64,000 nt of DNA from Plazaster borealis (Eukaryota; Echinodermata; Asteroidea; Forcipulatida; Labidiasteridae): assembly GCA_021014325.1 (NCBI GenBank), contig CM037472.1, positions 23,359,063 to 23,423,062 on the forward strand. The letters are read 5' to 3'. Shown piece after piece: positions 1 to 10,045 of this stretch. The position numbers and the translations under genes are program-made. Under the pieces are notes generated by a model. The model was not told the origin of the DNA. It saw only the letters and a list, made by a program, of their open reading frames with translations, and did not search any database. The first letter of the stretch is position 1. The number at the start of each line of letters is the position of its first letter.

Positions 1-899
1 GCAAGAGCAAAAACAAGTTACGAGCAAAAATACTATTTGATTTGAATGGTTTATGACTCTTATGAATAAATCTGTAAGGCAACATTTTCAGCTCAACATG
101 TAATGAGTAATTAATTTTTAACCACTTGACATTTTATGATGTAAACCTTTTTCGAAATGGTGGACTTAATTATAGGTTTCAGAACGGTTTTGGAGCTTTT
201 GGTTGGGTTGGTCATGTCTGTTGACATATAATTACGCCAGTACACAGGCATGCTAAGCTTCATTTCCCCGGTACAAAATAATAATTTCTTAAGGTTCCTT
301 CCCAATATAAAACAGTCAAACACATCATGACGCCCTTGGACTCCGAGTATGATGATGTACCTCTTAATCAAACTGTAAACATACATAGTATGCCCCATAC
401 AACGGACTAGTCTAACCCTTCAGTGCAATAGAGATTAAATAAAACCTGCTGCTGGATTTCTACATTTAAGTGAGAACTCTGTCATTGCAATAGGCCTTAT
501 TCATTTGAATCATCTGGCCCCCTCTTCCCCTTTTGAGGTAAAGCGATTATTGAACAATGACGGCACACAGCTTTGCAAGCTAGCAGCCTTCTTTTTTTAC
601 CTGTATCGAAGAGTGCCCTAGTCCAATGACATTATATCCAGAAGGATACCAGGCATGATATTTGGTTCTTGGAAAAAAAGTTGGTAAATTTTATTGAGTA
701 CATGGGCTGACCTACATGTACAATGTTATCAGGGTTTGCCCATAACTATTTTAGTGACCGGCCAGCAGGACAAGTTAGCTTGTCATTTGACTAGTCCGTC
801 AGCTTTTTCACTAGTCAGTCTTTCAAATGAAATAGAGATGCTTTTCAACACTGAACTAGCCAGCCGAACCACTTGGAGAGAATTCTGACAGGTCGTCAA
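1..899. other. No gene recognised
   Basis: AT-rich sequence at the left edge. A 95-codon minus-strand open stretch (111-398) shows no recognisable motif and no convincing splice context. It would be downstream of the minus-strand gene described at 1277-3283, so a further exon of that gene here cannot be excluded. Confidence 0.4.
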
Positions 900-1098
900 G
901 GCCCAATTTCATAGAGCTGCTTAAGCACAAAAAGTAGCTTAGCACAACAAAATTATGCTTACAAGAACAAGGTTACCAGCCAAACTACTATGTCACATGT
1001 ACAATTTGTGACTCACTGGTATCCTGCTCATTTCTGCTTAGCAGACAATTGTTTAAAAGCAATATTTTCTGCTTAAGCAGATCTATGAAATTGGGCCC
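900..1098. repeat. TIR element family B, copy 1
   Basis: A ~200-bp hairpin-like element. It begins GGCCCAATTTCATAGAGCTG and ends with the inverse (GCAGATCTATGAAATTGGGCC). The arms continue inward through GCTTAAGCA, TTATGCTT and GGTTACCAGCC blocks. It is non-autonomous (MITE-like) and has at least seven relatives in this window. Confidence 0.85.
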
Positions 1099-1276
1099 AG
1101 GTGGTTTAACTGGCATTTGGCCAGCAGACCACTGTTAAGGGAAAACGCTGGTTATAGGCTTCTGACTTTCCAGGCTATGTAATCAAAGTTTTTCTGATTT
1201 TTTCAAGGGCAAAAGAAAAATTGAAAATCATACTAAAGTAAGAAGAATATTATCACGCCTGTAGTAATGTACCCAC

Positions 1277-1395
1277 CTCGCCTACTGTTGGATGGCGTAA
1301 CATCTCAGACTTCACTACAGCATCAGGGGGAAGGCATGGATGGTTTCGGACTTCAGATGCAATACTATGCAGAGTTATATCAGCGGTGCTCTCAT
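1277..1395 (-). CDS. Unrecognised gene, coding exon 2
   Basis: An open segment between an AAAAG acceptor and a GAG/GTGGGT donor. With the leftover G of exon 1 it reads DESTADITLHSIASEVRNHP and onward to HPTVGE. The phase join to exon 1 is exact. The family is unknown. Confidence 0.5.
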
Positions 1396-3283
1396 CTTTT
1401 GGTGATAATCAAAATCACAAAACAAACATTATTATCTTAAACAACGCCTACGAACTCATACATACTAAGAGCAGTACTCGAAGTACCCATAATCGATCTG
1501 ATACAAAACAAAATACAGGTGCATGAACAAATTTGATGAACTCATGGAAATGGTCCTTCCTAAATTGTATTCCTGAAAGATTATTGACAATCATTTTGCA
1601 ATTGTTTAATAAGCCCGCCTTGTTGGGCTGTTATGGCTCTCTTTTAACATTGGTTTTATCATGTGTTCCTCAGTAGGCAAGTTTAATTTTTTTTTTAGAG
1701 GTCTCTGATGGATTTTGGAGCAATTTTTTGTCACTCCCTGTTTGGGGGTTGTGAATCTTGTAACAAACACATGAGCGCTCACTCGGACCCTGCATACGCT
1801 AGATAATGTCCAAGTGTTAAAAAAGCAGTGTTGTAACTCGGACTAGACAAAAACCAATCTATGACCCTTCCTTTAAAAGAGAGCCATAACACTACTAAAC
1901 AACCCAACAAGGTGGGCTATTGATGATCAGTGATGATGTATTCATCATCATATCTAGCCTTGCCACAGTATAGTTAGGCACAGTGTTTGACAATCTGGCT
2001 GAAACCTTGCCACACTCAAGAAAACTTGTCTTCTCGCACATAGGGTCATAGATAGACGTCTGGAATAATCGCCCTCCTCAAGAATCTACTGCACTGTACT
2101 GGGGTTCAAGAAAATATTAGGACAACACATATTATTAATGGGCTTTAAAGTGCACTTTTTTTTACCCGCTCTATATACCAGACCGACGGGGATCTGATGG
2201 AGGAGGTGTGTGGTACAACTGGTATCAACATCAAGATAAAAATCACACTGTCAGTGTCATGATTGTGTAATGAATATTATGTGCTTAAGTTAGTAAAGTA
2301 GGCCCCTCTCAAAGCACCTACAGTAGACCCAGTAACTGGGGCGCTGGCGCTGTACTCCTTTTTCAAAATTTTGACATTATCGTTCAGACTAGCGCCCCAG
2401 CTAACGGTCATATTTTGCACAAGGGATCTTCATCCAACTCTCGGTTGGACTTTGGGTGCTCTGCCTCAACCGTGACGACTACGCGGTTTGAGGTAAGGCA
2501 CCCGTAGATTAGACGGGTGCCTTGCCTCAATTGTGATAACAGGGCGGTTGAGGCAGGACACCTGTCCAATTTTAGACGGGTGTCTTGCCTCAACCGCCCT
2601 GCTATCATGGTTGAGGCAAGGCACCCGTCTAAATTGAAGATCCCTCGGGGAAAATACTTTGATACGCTGGGGCGCTAGTATGACCGATGATGTCAAAATT
2701 TTGAAAAAGGAGAACAGCGCCCCAGTTTACTGGGTCTACTTATTTAGAACGTGCATTTGAATCACAACCATCATAATTTACCTTCCGCGTGATGCATTGA
2801 TTTAATAAATGCCTCCCAAAAGAATTTCTTCCTTTTTACCCAGGTATGATTTTTAAGTTGGTCATAATAATTATGAGTGAATAAGTGACGGTCGAATTCA
2901 GCATGTTTTCCATCCACCAACACTCAACAGTCAGTGCCCATCCTCTTGTTTTTCCTGACCATGATGACCATGATGACCATCATTCCAGTTCCACCAATCA
3001 TATGTTATCCAGGATCTATTTATGAGCATGATGATGAATATTATTATTAATAATTGAATATGATCAGATATTCGATTCCAGTCCATCCATCATTCATCAT
3101 ACCCTCAACGTTGGCCTCTGCGCCTCGCTGCTTGGCCCCACATCCATTGGTGCCGCGTTCACGCTCAATCCGCTCCTCAATTAACTCGAAAAACTCTGGC
3201 AAATTCCTGGCATGCAATTTTCCTAGAATAACTTCGAATTCATCTGCTGCCTGCAAAACACTGAGTGCTGGTGAAGCTGCCAT
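1277..3283 (-). CDS. Unrecognised gene, first two coding exons (3' part off the window)
   Basis: I do not recognise the family. Exon 1 (3283 down to 3103, 181 nt) starts with ATG and encodes 60 codons beginning MAASPALSVLQAADEFEVIL. It is rich in E, R and L around residues 20-45 and probably helical. It ends in phase 1 at a GTATGA donor. Exon 2 (1395 down to 1277, 119 nt) follows an AAAAG acceptor and completes the split codon as GAT. It encodes about 40 residues, including LHSIASEVRNHPCLPP and SEMLRHPTVGE, and ends in phase 0 at a GTGGGT donor. The matching intron phases and clean reading frames support a real gene. Remaining exons should lie to the left of base 1. The intron holds two TIR elements (1608-1921 and 2322-2740). 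Confidence 0.5.
1608..1921. repeat. TIR element (family G)
   Basis: About 314 bp bounded by inverted arms: AATAAGCCCGCCTTGTTGGG on the left and CCCAACAAGGTGGGCTATT on the right. Both continue inward to a TTATGGCTCTCTTTTA block. No coding capacity. Part of a second TIR family (end ...CCTTTAA, ~1853-1877) appears to be nested near the right arm. Confidence 0.75.
2322..2740. repeat. TIR element with stacked internal palindromes (family J)
   Basis: The outer arms (~75 bp) start AGTAGACCCAGTAACTGGGG and end CCCAGTTTACTGGGTCTACT. They share CCTTTTTCAAAATTTTGACAT and the TAGCGCCCCAG block. The ~200-bp core is a run of alternating forward and inverted copies of GTTGAGGCAAGGCACCCGTC, so it can fold into several secondary hairpins. 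It lies in the intron of the minus-strand gene at 1277-3283. Confidence 0.85.
3103..3283 (-). CDS. Unrecognised gene, coding exon 1
   Basis: An ATG-initiated open segment ending at GAGG/GTATGA. It reads MAASPALSVLQAADEFEVIL and then LPEFFELIEERIERERGT. Acidic/basic alternation suggests a helical N-terminus. No signal peptide or membrane segment is seen. Confidence 0.5.
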
Positions 3284-3465
3284 GGTTCTTCATCAGCATG
3301 AGAAGTGACAGTGGTCAGTCGCATATGGTCACATGTGTCAATCAGGAATCCTCAACATCAGAAAAAAAACATGAAGACAGAACCCAGACCTGAAATCTTT
3401 TAGCACCAGACTAAAGAGCGCTAAATTTGGACCTAACACCAAATTAATTAGTGCTAGCGCGGCAT

Positions 3466-3530
3466 GTTAAATGTGTGTCAACGACCGTCACTCACGGCGC
3501 GTTAAATGTGTGTCAACGACCGTCACTCAC
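3466..3530 (+). repeat. Two-copy 35-bp tandem duplication
   Basis: GTTAAATGTGTGTCAACGAC at 3466 recurs at 3501 with the same continuation (CGTCACTCAC). It is a very recent-looking duplication about 180 bp upstream of the minus-strand ATG at 3283, so it would lie in that gene's promoter or 5' UTR. Confidence 0.8.
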
Positions 3531-3738
3531 CTTGCGCATAATACACGTTCAGGTAGGCCTAGTAGTATAGGCCAACAAATAATTTTCACTTTTTAATTTT
3601 GTTTACTAATGACTATCCTAACATCAAAACTTTCTAAACACAAATGTTGATCAACAAACAACATGTTGGACTATTGTCTCTCTCAGGCTGGCACTGTATC
3701 GTCAGTTTTTTGTATAGAACTTCACTAGGCCTATTTGG

Positions 3739-3832
3739 GTTGAACAAAGAACTTGCAAGCGGGATTTGAACCTGCGACATCCGAATTAACGTACCGGTGT
3801 TATGTGACCAACTGAGCCATCTAACCGTATTA
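3739..3832 (-). mobile_element. tRNA-derived SINE head
   Basis: On the minus strand it reads as a degenerate tRNA with an A-box-like GATGGCTCAGTTGGT and a B-box-like CGCAGGTTCAAATCCCGC. It is followed by a GTTCAACCC tail shared with copies at 35506-35595 and 26268-26338. The clover-leaf is imperfect and a family tail is attached, so I call it a SINE and not a tRNA gene. Confidence 0.65.
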
Positions 3833-3989
3833 TGCTGGCGGTCCCCCTTTTTGTCAATATCAATTTTGTCAGGTATTTTGGTTCAGGATGCCGTCATCAG
3901 TTAGAGCACCGGGTGGTTCCCAAATAATTATGATACTACCCAGTCAGTTTCCCTTGTAATTGTAGGCATCAGTACAAAACGTCCCATTC

Positions 3990-4047
3990 CCTAATCTCCG
4001 GGAGGTCGCAGGTTCAAGTCCCCTAGCCAACTTTTCTTTGTTCAACC
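3990..4047 (+). mobile_element. tRNA-derived SINE fragment
   Basis: Contains GAGGTCGCAGGTTCAAGTCC (B-box) followed by the GTTCAACC tail typical of this SINE family. The A-box half is missing. Opposite orientation to the copy at 3739-3832, ~160 bp away. Confidence 0.55.
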
Positions 4048-4564
4048 ATTCAAATTTACCCAGTCAGTTTCCTTTCTGGTTTATTACTTGATAAAAAGAA
4101 ATAAAGAAGGAAAAACCTTAACAAAACAGAAGACGACGACGACGACGACAACAAACAAACAACAGGGATATACACAAAGCACGTCCACAGAAAAAGCCGA
4201 TGCACATTAATAGCTCTTGTTCCTCGCATGATTTAGGCCACTTTCCACTATTTTTTTCGCACGGGGACACAATAATCAGGACGGCAAAGTTCCCCTACCA
4301 TATTTTTGCCCGTAACCTTTTAACGCTGCATTCTATCACTTTTCCCAGAAGCCCGGTTATACTGTAAAAATAAGTACCCAAAAATGCCCTCTAACGGCAT
4401 TTTTCAATCTTTGTTCATTGATATCATGTAAAACTTGGTGAAATGATGAACATTTGTAGCAAGTTTCATAAGAATAAAAAAAAATTGTCAATATCTTTGG
4501 AAGGCACTAAGTCCAACCCCCCCCCCTCCCCGGGTCCCCGTAAGTCAACAAAAGAAAAAGCAGC

Positions 4565-5249
4565 CGCGTAACTAGGGTAAAATTTCAGGGGGCACAAGGG
4601 GGTGCACCATTTTTTCAAGGGGGGCACTCCTGGCCAAGTTTCCCTTTGCCTTTTTCTTTAAAACAAGACCATGCCCGTAATCGGGGGGGGGGGGTCGGAC
4701 GGCTATAAGAAATAAAGAATTAAAAAGTCTGCAAAAAAAATACTAATTTAAAAAGTCTGCAGCGTAACTGTGTAACCAATAAATATTACACTAAGCAAAA
4801 AGTTTGTTCAGTCTGCTCATTATCGCTTAATATCATGACATGTATAACATAAAATAATATACAAAGATGTAAATAGAGGACGCAATGGGTGGCATACGCC
4901 GTCTGAGCATTAAATATGCAGAAGTAATATTGATACAAAGCTGCAATTGAGTTGTTTTCAGATATTAGCGCAAATATAAGATAATCGGGCGTGAGTGTAA
5001 ACAAAATTAAACAAAATTTTATTTTCTGCATGTAAATGGAAAAATAGTTTTTCAAACTTCGAAAAAATATCTCATCAAAGCGTATAAAAATGTAACATTT
5101 TACTCTGGAAATTTCCAATCACAAAAGTCCAGATTTCAAATGGGGGGGGCACCCGGGGGGGGGCACGGACATCAGTTGGGGGAGGGCACGTGCCCACCCC
5201 CAACTGATGTCCGTGCCCCCGTGCCCACCTCCCCTTAGTTACGCCACTG
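4565..5249. repeat. GC-run TIR element ending in GTGGCGTAACTA
   Basis: The ends are inverted: GCGTAACTAGGG on the left and CCTTAGTTACGCCACTG on the right. The body has several long G or C runs (4508-4522, 4684-4695, 5142-5163) and short AT-rich filler. A shorter element with the same type of ends is at 29973-30172. Small open frames inside are incidental. Confidence 0.6.
5159..5220. repeat. 62-bp near-perfect palindrome
   Basis: The 31-bp arms (5159-5189 and 5190-5220) pair with one mismatch (5183 against 5196) and no spacer. The centre is GGGCACGTGCCC. It sits inside the GC-run element at 4565-5249. Confidence 0.9.
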
Positions 5250-6031
5250 AGAAAAATCAAACAAACACAAAAGGAAAGAAGAAGAGGACAAAGCCCGGCA
5301 CGTGATTGGACTAATCGAGCTTTTTTTTGGACTGGCCCATTGGGGGTTTACTGAGGAATGTCACCCCATAAAGATCTTCATTGTTATGCAAATAAGGGGT
5401 TTTGCGCTTGATCGTTTTCGAAGTAGCCATTGTAGCAATACCTCATGGCATGGCATTGCACGTTGTGTCGCGGACGAGACTGGAAGGAAGCTTGCCGTAT
5501 CTCTCGGCTCTAACTGGGATTTGGACGTCGCGTTTTCGGACGAACTTTATTACAAATTTATCAAAATTCTTACAATGACCAATCGTGTGCATTCGGTAAT
5601 ATTTCGGAAGTAACTGTTGCACTTTTAGAACCAATGAATGATATGTTCTTTATCTGAGACTGCGGAGGCTTGGTCAAGATTTGAAGTAATGCGCAAGAAG
5701 TCTGAACCCGTGTGCATTTCACGACCAAAGCCGAACACATGGTTCCAACGACATCTTGTTGAGGTTTAGGCTTGGATACATTTACTATAATTGTTTTACC
5801 AAGATCATAATGCTAAATTATCCCCTTTGAACTTGAACTGTAGAATTGATGTATTTAGGCCTGAGGAGTTGTTTTCTCAAGTCAGAGCGGGGAACGACCG
5901 AGGCAGCTGTAGCGGTGGACCAAGACGGGGAAGGACTTGAGGCTTGGACCCAGCAGCAGCCAGCAGCGAGCTCCCGTTAAGCGAAGCTTAAACAGGCATT
6001 GATGGGACTGATGAGTTGCAAGAAGAGGGAA
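5250..6031. other. No gene recognised
   Basis: Mixed-composition DNA with a 103-codon plus-strand open frame (5302-5613) and a shorter opposing one. Neither shows a known motif or splice signals. The stretch 5380-5560 has more CpG than its surroundings and contains an octamer-like TTATGCAAAT, so a promoter is possible but unproven. Confidence 0.35.
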
Positions 6032-7012
6032 CAGTACCCTAAAGGGACAGGTAAAACAACGGAAAAGGTTTTAAAATATATATATATATTTCGTTCCCTC
6101 AAAATATTATTTCGTTTTTGAGGGAACAAATTAATATTTTGAGGGAACGAAACAGTATTTTGAGGGAACGAAACAGTAGTTTTGGGGAATGAAATAAGTT
6201 CTTTCGATGGGACGAAGTTATTACTTCGAGAGAACAAAATTGTATTGCAAGGAACAAAATTTTAAAAATTTGTTCAAACAAAACAATATTTTGAGAGAAC
6301 GAAATAGTTTACCTGGTGTGAAGTCCTTGATATGGCAATTGAATTTCTGGGATATTAATTTTTTTTTAATGCATCTTTTCTGAATTCTATTACAAGTACA
6401 TCAGGTTGTATTTCATTGACTCTCCTAATTGAGCGAAGCAACTAATAATACAACCAGCAGAATGATTGACAGCCTTTTTGTTGGCAAGAATGCAATTTAT
6501 CTTTATCTCTATAACATTTGTACAGGTTTTATTTTTTATGCTGTAAATACTTGACATATAGGCCTATGTGTCCAGGGTCAAAAACATCTTTTGTTTATAC
6601 TTTGTAGGATGAAAGGACTTGGGGTGTAAATAAATAAATAGACTTTTAAAATCAATACATAGCCCACTGCCATAGTATAGTAACAGGCAAGTTTGTGTTT
6701 TGGGCATTTTTTGCCAATTTGGGGGTGTTAAAAACCTAAAAATGATTTGAGGGAACAAAATCATTTTGAGGGAACAAAAAAGTATTTTGAGGGAATGAAT
6801 CAATATTTCGTTCCCTCAAAATGTTTTTTGTTTCCTCGAAATAACATTTTGAGGATACAAAATATTGTTTTGATGGAACGAAATAATTTTGAGAATAGTA
6901 TTTCGTGGGAACTTCAGGGAGGTATTTATCAAAATATTATTTTGAGGGAACAAAATAATATTAATATCATTTTCAACTTTTAATTTTTTTACCTGTCCCT
7001 CTAGGGGCCCTG
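6032..7012. repeat. ~1-kb TIR element built of GAGGGAA-type repeats (family K)
   Basis: Inverted ends: CAGTACCCTAAAGGGACAGG with GTAAAA on the left, and TTTTACCTGTCCCTCTAGGG with GCCCTG on the right. Inside each end is a degenerate tandem of ~21-bp units around TTTTGAGGGAACGAAA (about 6085-6305 and 6741-6960), including some inverted units (TTCGTTCCCTCAAAAT). The ~430-bp middle (6310-6740) is not repetitive. No transposase is visible, so it is non-autonomous. Confidence 0.75.
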
Positions 7013-8480
7013 TGTAAGAGACTGTGACCAGATGGGAGTTGAAGATCTATGGAAATGTGGCTGGGTATGTGTGTGTGTGTTTTGTCTATGGATCTTGACG
7101 TACATTGGAGTCACCAAAGGACCAAGGTAATGGTTGCCATATCCGACCTCCACTTTTTAAAATCACTTGATAAACATTGGACTTTATTTCCCTTGGGGGG
7201 TAGTTCTAAAATTACCCTAGCAACTAGCAGTAAATACAGTCTAGTAATGAGGTTTTATGAAGAAACCATGTACTTAAAAAAAATCTGATGAACAATGGAA
7301 ACAAATTTCATGTGTTTTCACGTGAGTTATGAAAAGAATTGCTGGCTAAGTACATTAATTATGTGAACATAAAAAAATAAAAACAACAAAAGTTACATCA
7401 TTGATGGAGCGCAGTAGTGGAGGTCGGATAACGCAAGTTGGCCTAAAGATAAAGACAAGAGTGTGAAGACTACGAATGGTAAGAGAAGATCTAACCCGTT
7501 CTCTTGCAGAGTCCCTTCCCTTTTTCTATACCCCTCCCCCCAAACGATGTTCAGCGATCTTGTTGATGTTGTCCTTGCTTCATGTTTAGCTTTCAAGGTG
7601 ACCTCACAATGTCTCGGCATTTCTTGATTTGCATATTGGTCGAAGCCAATGATGCTTTTTAATTAGGAGACTAGTCTTACTGGAAATATTTGTCGGGGTT
7701 GAAACAAGTCGTCAGTTGTCATGTTTATTTATAATTGTCATGATTTAAAAACAAAATTCAAATGGCGTAATGTTTCAAACGGAAGAGTACAAAAACAACC
7801 AAACTTCATTCATAATAAATTTCAATAATTCTTTTAAAAAGATGAATATTCTTTTGAGGAAATAATTCAAGTAAGGCATAGACCCCCCCCCCCCCAAAAA
7901 AGTATGCATTTTCCCCTCTGCTGCCACCCTTTGTATTGTGGGCACAAAACCCACCACCATATAAGTGTTTTAGAAGTAATCATGCAGCCAAATATTCAAG
8001 TCCAATCACAATTCATCTGAGTAATGTTTGATTTTGGAGCATTAAATGGATAAGTTAGACCAGCTAAATGAATATTTACATATTCCCAATATCAGCATTA
8101 CATCAACTCTGAAGGTAGACATTTTCAACTGAGCAAGAATAACATTAAGTGTTTTAAAAATTTTAAATAATAAGACAATAAATAAACAACAAAGCTGAAC
8201 ACTTGCTCATTTGGATCAATTGGTTCAAATAAAATAAAATAAAGGGGGGAACTTGTAGCAAACACAAATCTTTTCAAAGCTGTAGTCAAAACATGCAAAC
8301 CTTTTACATTAAAGCTTATCGAGCGCATTGCAAATAACTTCCCTAAACCACTTATGTCTGAGTGCTGCGCAAAAAAACAAAACAAAAAACAGAAGGAAAA
8401 AACCCATTAAAAAACAAAAGCTGAAGAAGAGAAGAGAGAAGACAGGAGAGAAAAAGGATCAGATCATCCATAGAGGAAAG
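7013..8480. other. Intergenic, no gene recognised
   Basis: Contains an inverted pair, ATCCGACCTCCACT (7140) and AGTGGAGGTCGGAT (7413), which bounds a possible ~290-bp TIR element, and a C run at 7882. Short open frames have no supporting features. Confidence 0.35.
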
Positions 8481-8511
8481 GCGTCAGTGATGCCTAGGTT
8501 TGTATGAATGG

Positions 8512-8684
8512 TAAGACAGTATAGGCCTACAGTATTTGAAGTGTTGGCCTAGAGCTAAGACTAACTCAACTCTTTCAGCAGGTTTACTGGCAGGTAATGT
8601 ATAAGGTCTAGCTGGTGTAGTCTTGATGATGAAGACTCTCCCTCTGACGTCCCTCATGACTGACTGGAGGCCAATGAGGTCAGC
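8512..8684 (-). CDS. Candidate exon, unrecognised
   Basis: A minus-strand open segment after a good acceptor (CTTTGCTGCAAACAG). In the second frame after the acceptor it reads DLIGLQSVMRDVRGRVFIIK and then TTPARPYTLPASKPAERVEL, VLALGQHFK. The composition looks protein-like. The acceptor region is partly duplicated at ~9095-9195, where the open frame is lost. I cannot name the family or fix the 3' end; the frame runs to a stop at 8484. It may belong to the same gene as the segment at 9196-9441. Confidence 0.3.
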
Positions 8685-9195
8685 TGTTTGCAGCAAAGGT
8701 TAAGTACAACAGGTGAAGTATTAGGTAAAGTATCATGGTAAGTGTGAAACAAAAATAACCCTTTTCTCCACAGCTCTAACCTTTTCTCAACAGCTCTAAC
8801 CTTTTCTCAACAGCTCTAACCTTTTCTCAACAGCTCTAACCTTTTCTCCACAGCTCTAACCTTTTCTCCACAGCTCTAACCTTTTCTCAACAGCTCTAAT
8901 CTTTTCTCCACAGCTTTAACCTTTTTTCCCACTTGCAGCTTTTAACCTGGCCTCTACAGGCTACATTTTTTTGTTTTCCACAGTCTCTTACCTGTTCTTC
9001 CCAAAGTGTATGTTGCAGCAGGTGATTGTGCAAGAGCAGGCAATACAATGGTAAAACGCCCTTTGATGTCTCTGTTTCGTGAGCCAAGGTCAGAATTGTG
9101 TCATCTGAGGTCAGGTGTTTGCAGCAAAGGTTAAGTATAACAGGTGAAGTATTAGGTAAAGTATCAGGGTAAGTGTAAAAGAAAAATCTTAACCT
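8660..9195 (+). repeat. Duplicated ~95-bp segment (8660-8755 and 9100-9190)
   Basis: Both copies contain GTTTGCAGCAAAGGTTAAGT, then ACAGGTGAAGTATTAGGTAA and GGTAAGTGT, spaced about 433 bp apart. The left copy includes the acceptor of the candidate exon at 8512-8684. Between the two copies lies the 20-bp minisatellite. Confidence 0.75.
8761..8920 (+). repeat. 20-bp minisatellite, 8 copies
   Basis: Eight head-to-tail copies of CTTTTCTCCACAGCTCTAAC with few differences (mostly CCA/CAA at positions 9-10), followed by a decayed partial copy to ~8937. On the plus strand every unit carries a pyrimidine tract plus CAG resembling a 3' splice site. Confidence 0.95.
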
Positions 9196-9441
9196 TCACT
9201 TATTGCAAAAGTGGATGTTGTGGCAAGCTCGACATTGTGCACAGATGGCAGCTCTGGGACACTGTAGATGACGTTCTTTTGGTAGTGTTGGGGTTACTTC
9301 AGGAATGTGTATGGTGAACCAGATTTTGCCTAATTGATGTGATCCCAAAATGCTAACCTTTCCAGTAATTTCTTCTTCCAAAAAGTAGATCATGTTTTCT
9401 TCTTGAAGATGATGAAGTAGTTTGTGAGCTGAAATCTTCAC
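9196..9441 (-). CDS. Candidate exon with C-rich end, unrecognised
   Basis: An open minus-strand segment reading KISAHKLLHHLQEENMIYFL, EEEITGKVSILGSHQLGKIW, FTIHIPEV, then a Cys/His-rich end (LQCPRAAICAQCRACHNIHF, CNK, stop). The Cys spacing C-x6-C-x2-C-x2-C-x5-C is suggestive of a metal site, but I do not recognise the domain. Boundaries are uncertain; the stop is at 9196-9198. It may be part of a minus-strand gene together with the open segments at 8512-8684 and in the duplicated region 9803-11475. Confidence 0.35.
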   Translation of the reverse strand: MKISAHKLLHHLQEENMIYFLEEEITGKVSILGSHQLGKIWFTIHIPEVTPTLPKERHLQCPRAAICAQCRACHNIHFCNK

Positions 9442-9868
9442 TGAGCTGAGGTGATGCCTTTACCAGCAGGAACTGGAGCCATGCAAAAGAATTGGTAACG
9501 TATTTATAACCAGTTACTGTTGACAAACTACCTACTAAATGGAACAACAACTCAAATAAGATATTAGGAGGATTATGAAAAAATCTAAATCAGTCAATTG
9601 ATAACTTTGGAAGAAAAAATACACTAGCATCCATAAATCAGATTTTGTATTTCTCAAACAAATCTCTTAAGTAATAAAGACAGTTTGTAACAAGCAGTCA
9701 AAATACTAGTATCATTTTAGATTCTACAACAGCAAGCAAGAACAACCAGCCAACCACCAATGTAAAACAACTTAGAAACCAGTTACTTGATTTAACAAAA
9801 TTGCTTGTAAAATCAAAACAAAATGAAATCTGTCTTGATACAATAGAAGTCAGCTCTTCCTCGATTTA

Positions 9869-10045
9869 TCAAAAAGGTGTGTAAATGCCTACTTTGCCAA
9901 CTGAATTTCCCCTCAATTCAGCTGTCTCTTGTGGAGTGATGACTACAGCTGGACCTGTTTGAATGAGCATCATTGAAGGATACAGGTGTAAAGAGTCAAC
10001 ATCATACCACTTAGTAAGTTCAAACAAATAATTTCTAAATTTTTT
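9869..10045 (-). CDS. Exon-like open segment in repeat unit 1
   Basis: After a pyrimidine-rich acceptor (CCTTCTCTTCAAAG) the frame reads KKFRNYLFELTKWYDVDSLH, then LYPSMMLIQTGPAVVITPQE, TAELRG and on to a stop at 9869-9871. The corresponding segment in unit 3 keeps the same frame with conservative changes, which argues for past or present coding function. The family is not recognised and the donor is unclear. Confidence 0.35.
   Translation of the reverse strand, partial: KKFRNYLFELTKWYDVDSLHLYPSMMLIQTGPAVVITPQETAELRGNSVGKVGIYTPF

Noticed and set aside
541..690. Third exon of the minus-strand gene (peptide like KYHAWYPSGYNVIGLGHS before a GTAAAA donor)
   Set aside because: The only available acceptor gives the wrong phase relative to exon 2, so it cannot be joined without an unseen exon.
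4786..5118. 110-codon minus-strand frame with hydrophobic stretches
   Set aside because: It lies inside the GC-run TIR element; AT-rich filler gives Ile/Phe/Leu by composition alone.
5302..5613. 103-codon plus-strand open frame
   Set aside because: No recognisable motif, no splice context, and an overlapping antisense frame of similar quality.
8761..8920. CRISPR array
   Set aside because: The repeats are directly adjacent 20-bp units without spacers in an animal genome; it is a minisatellite.
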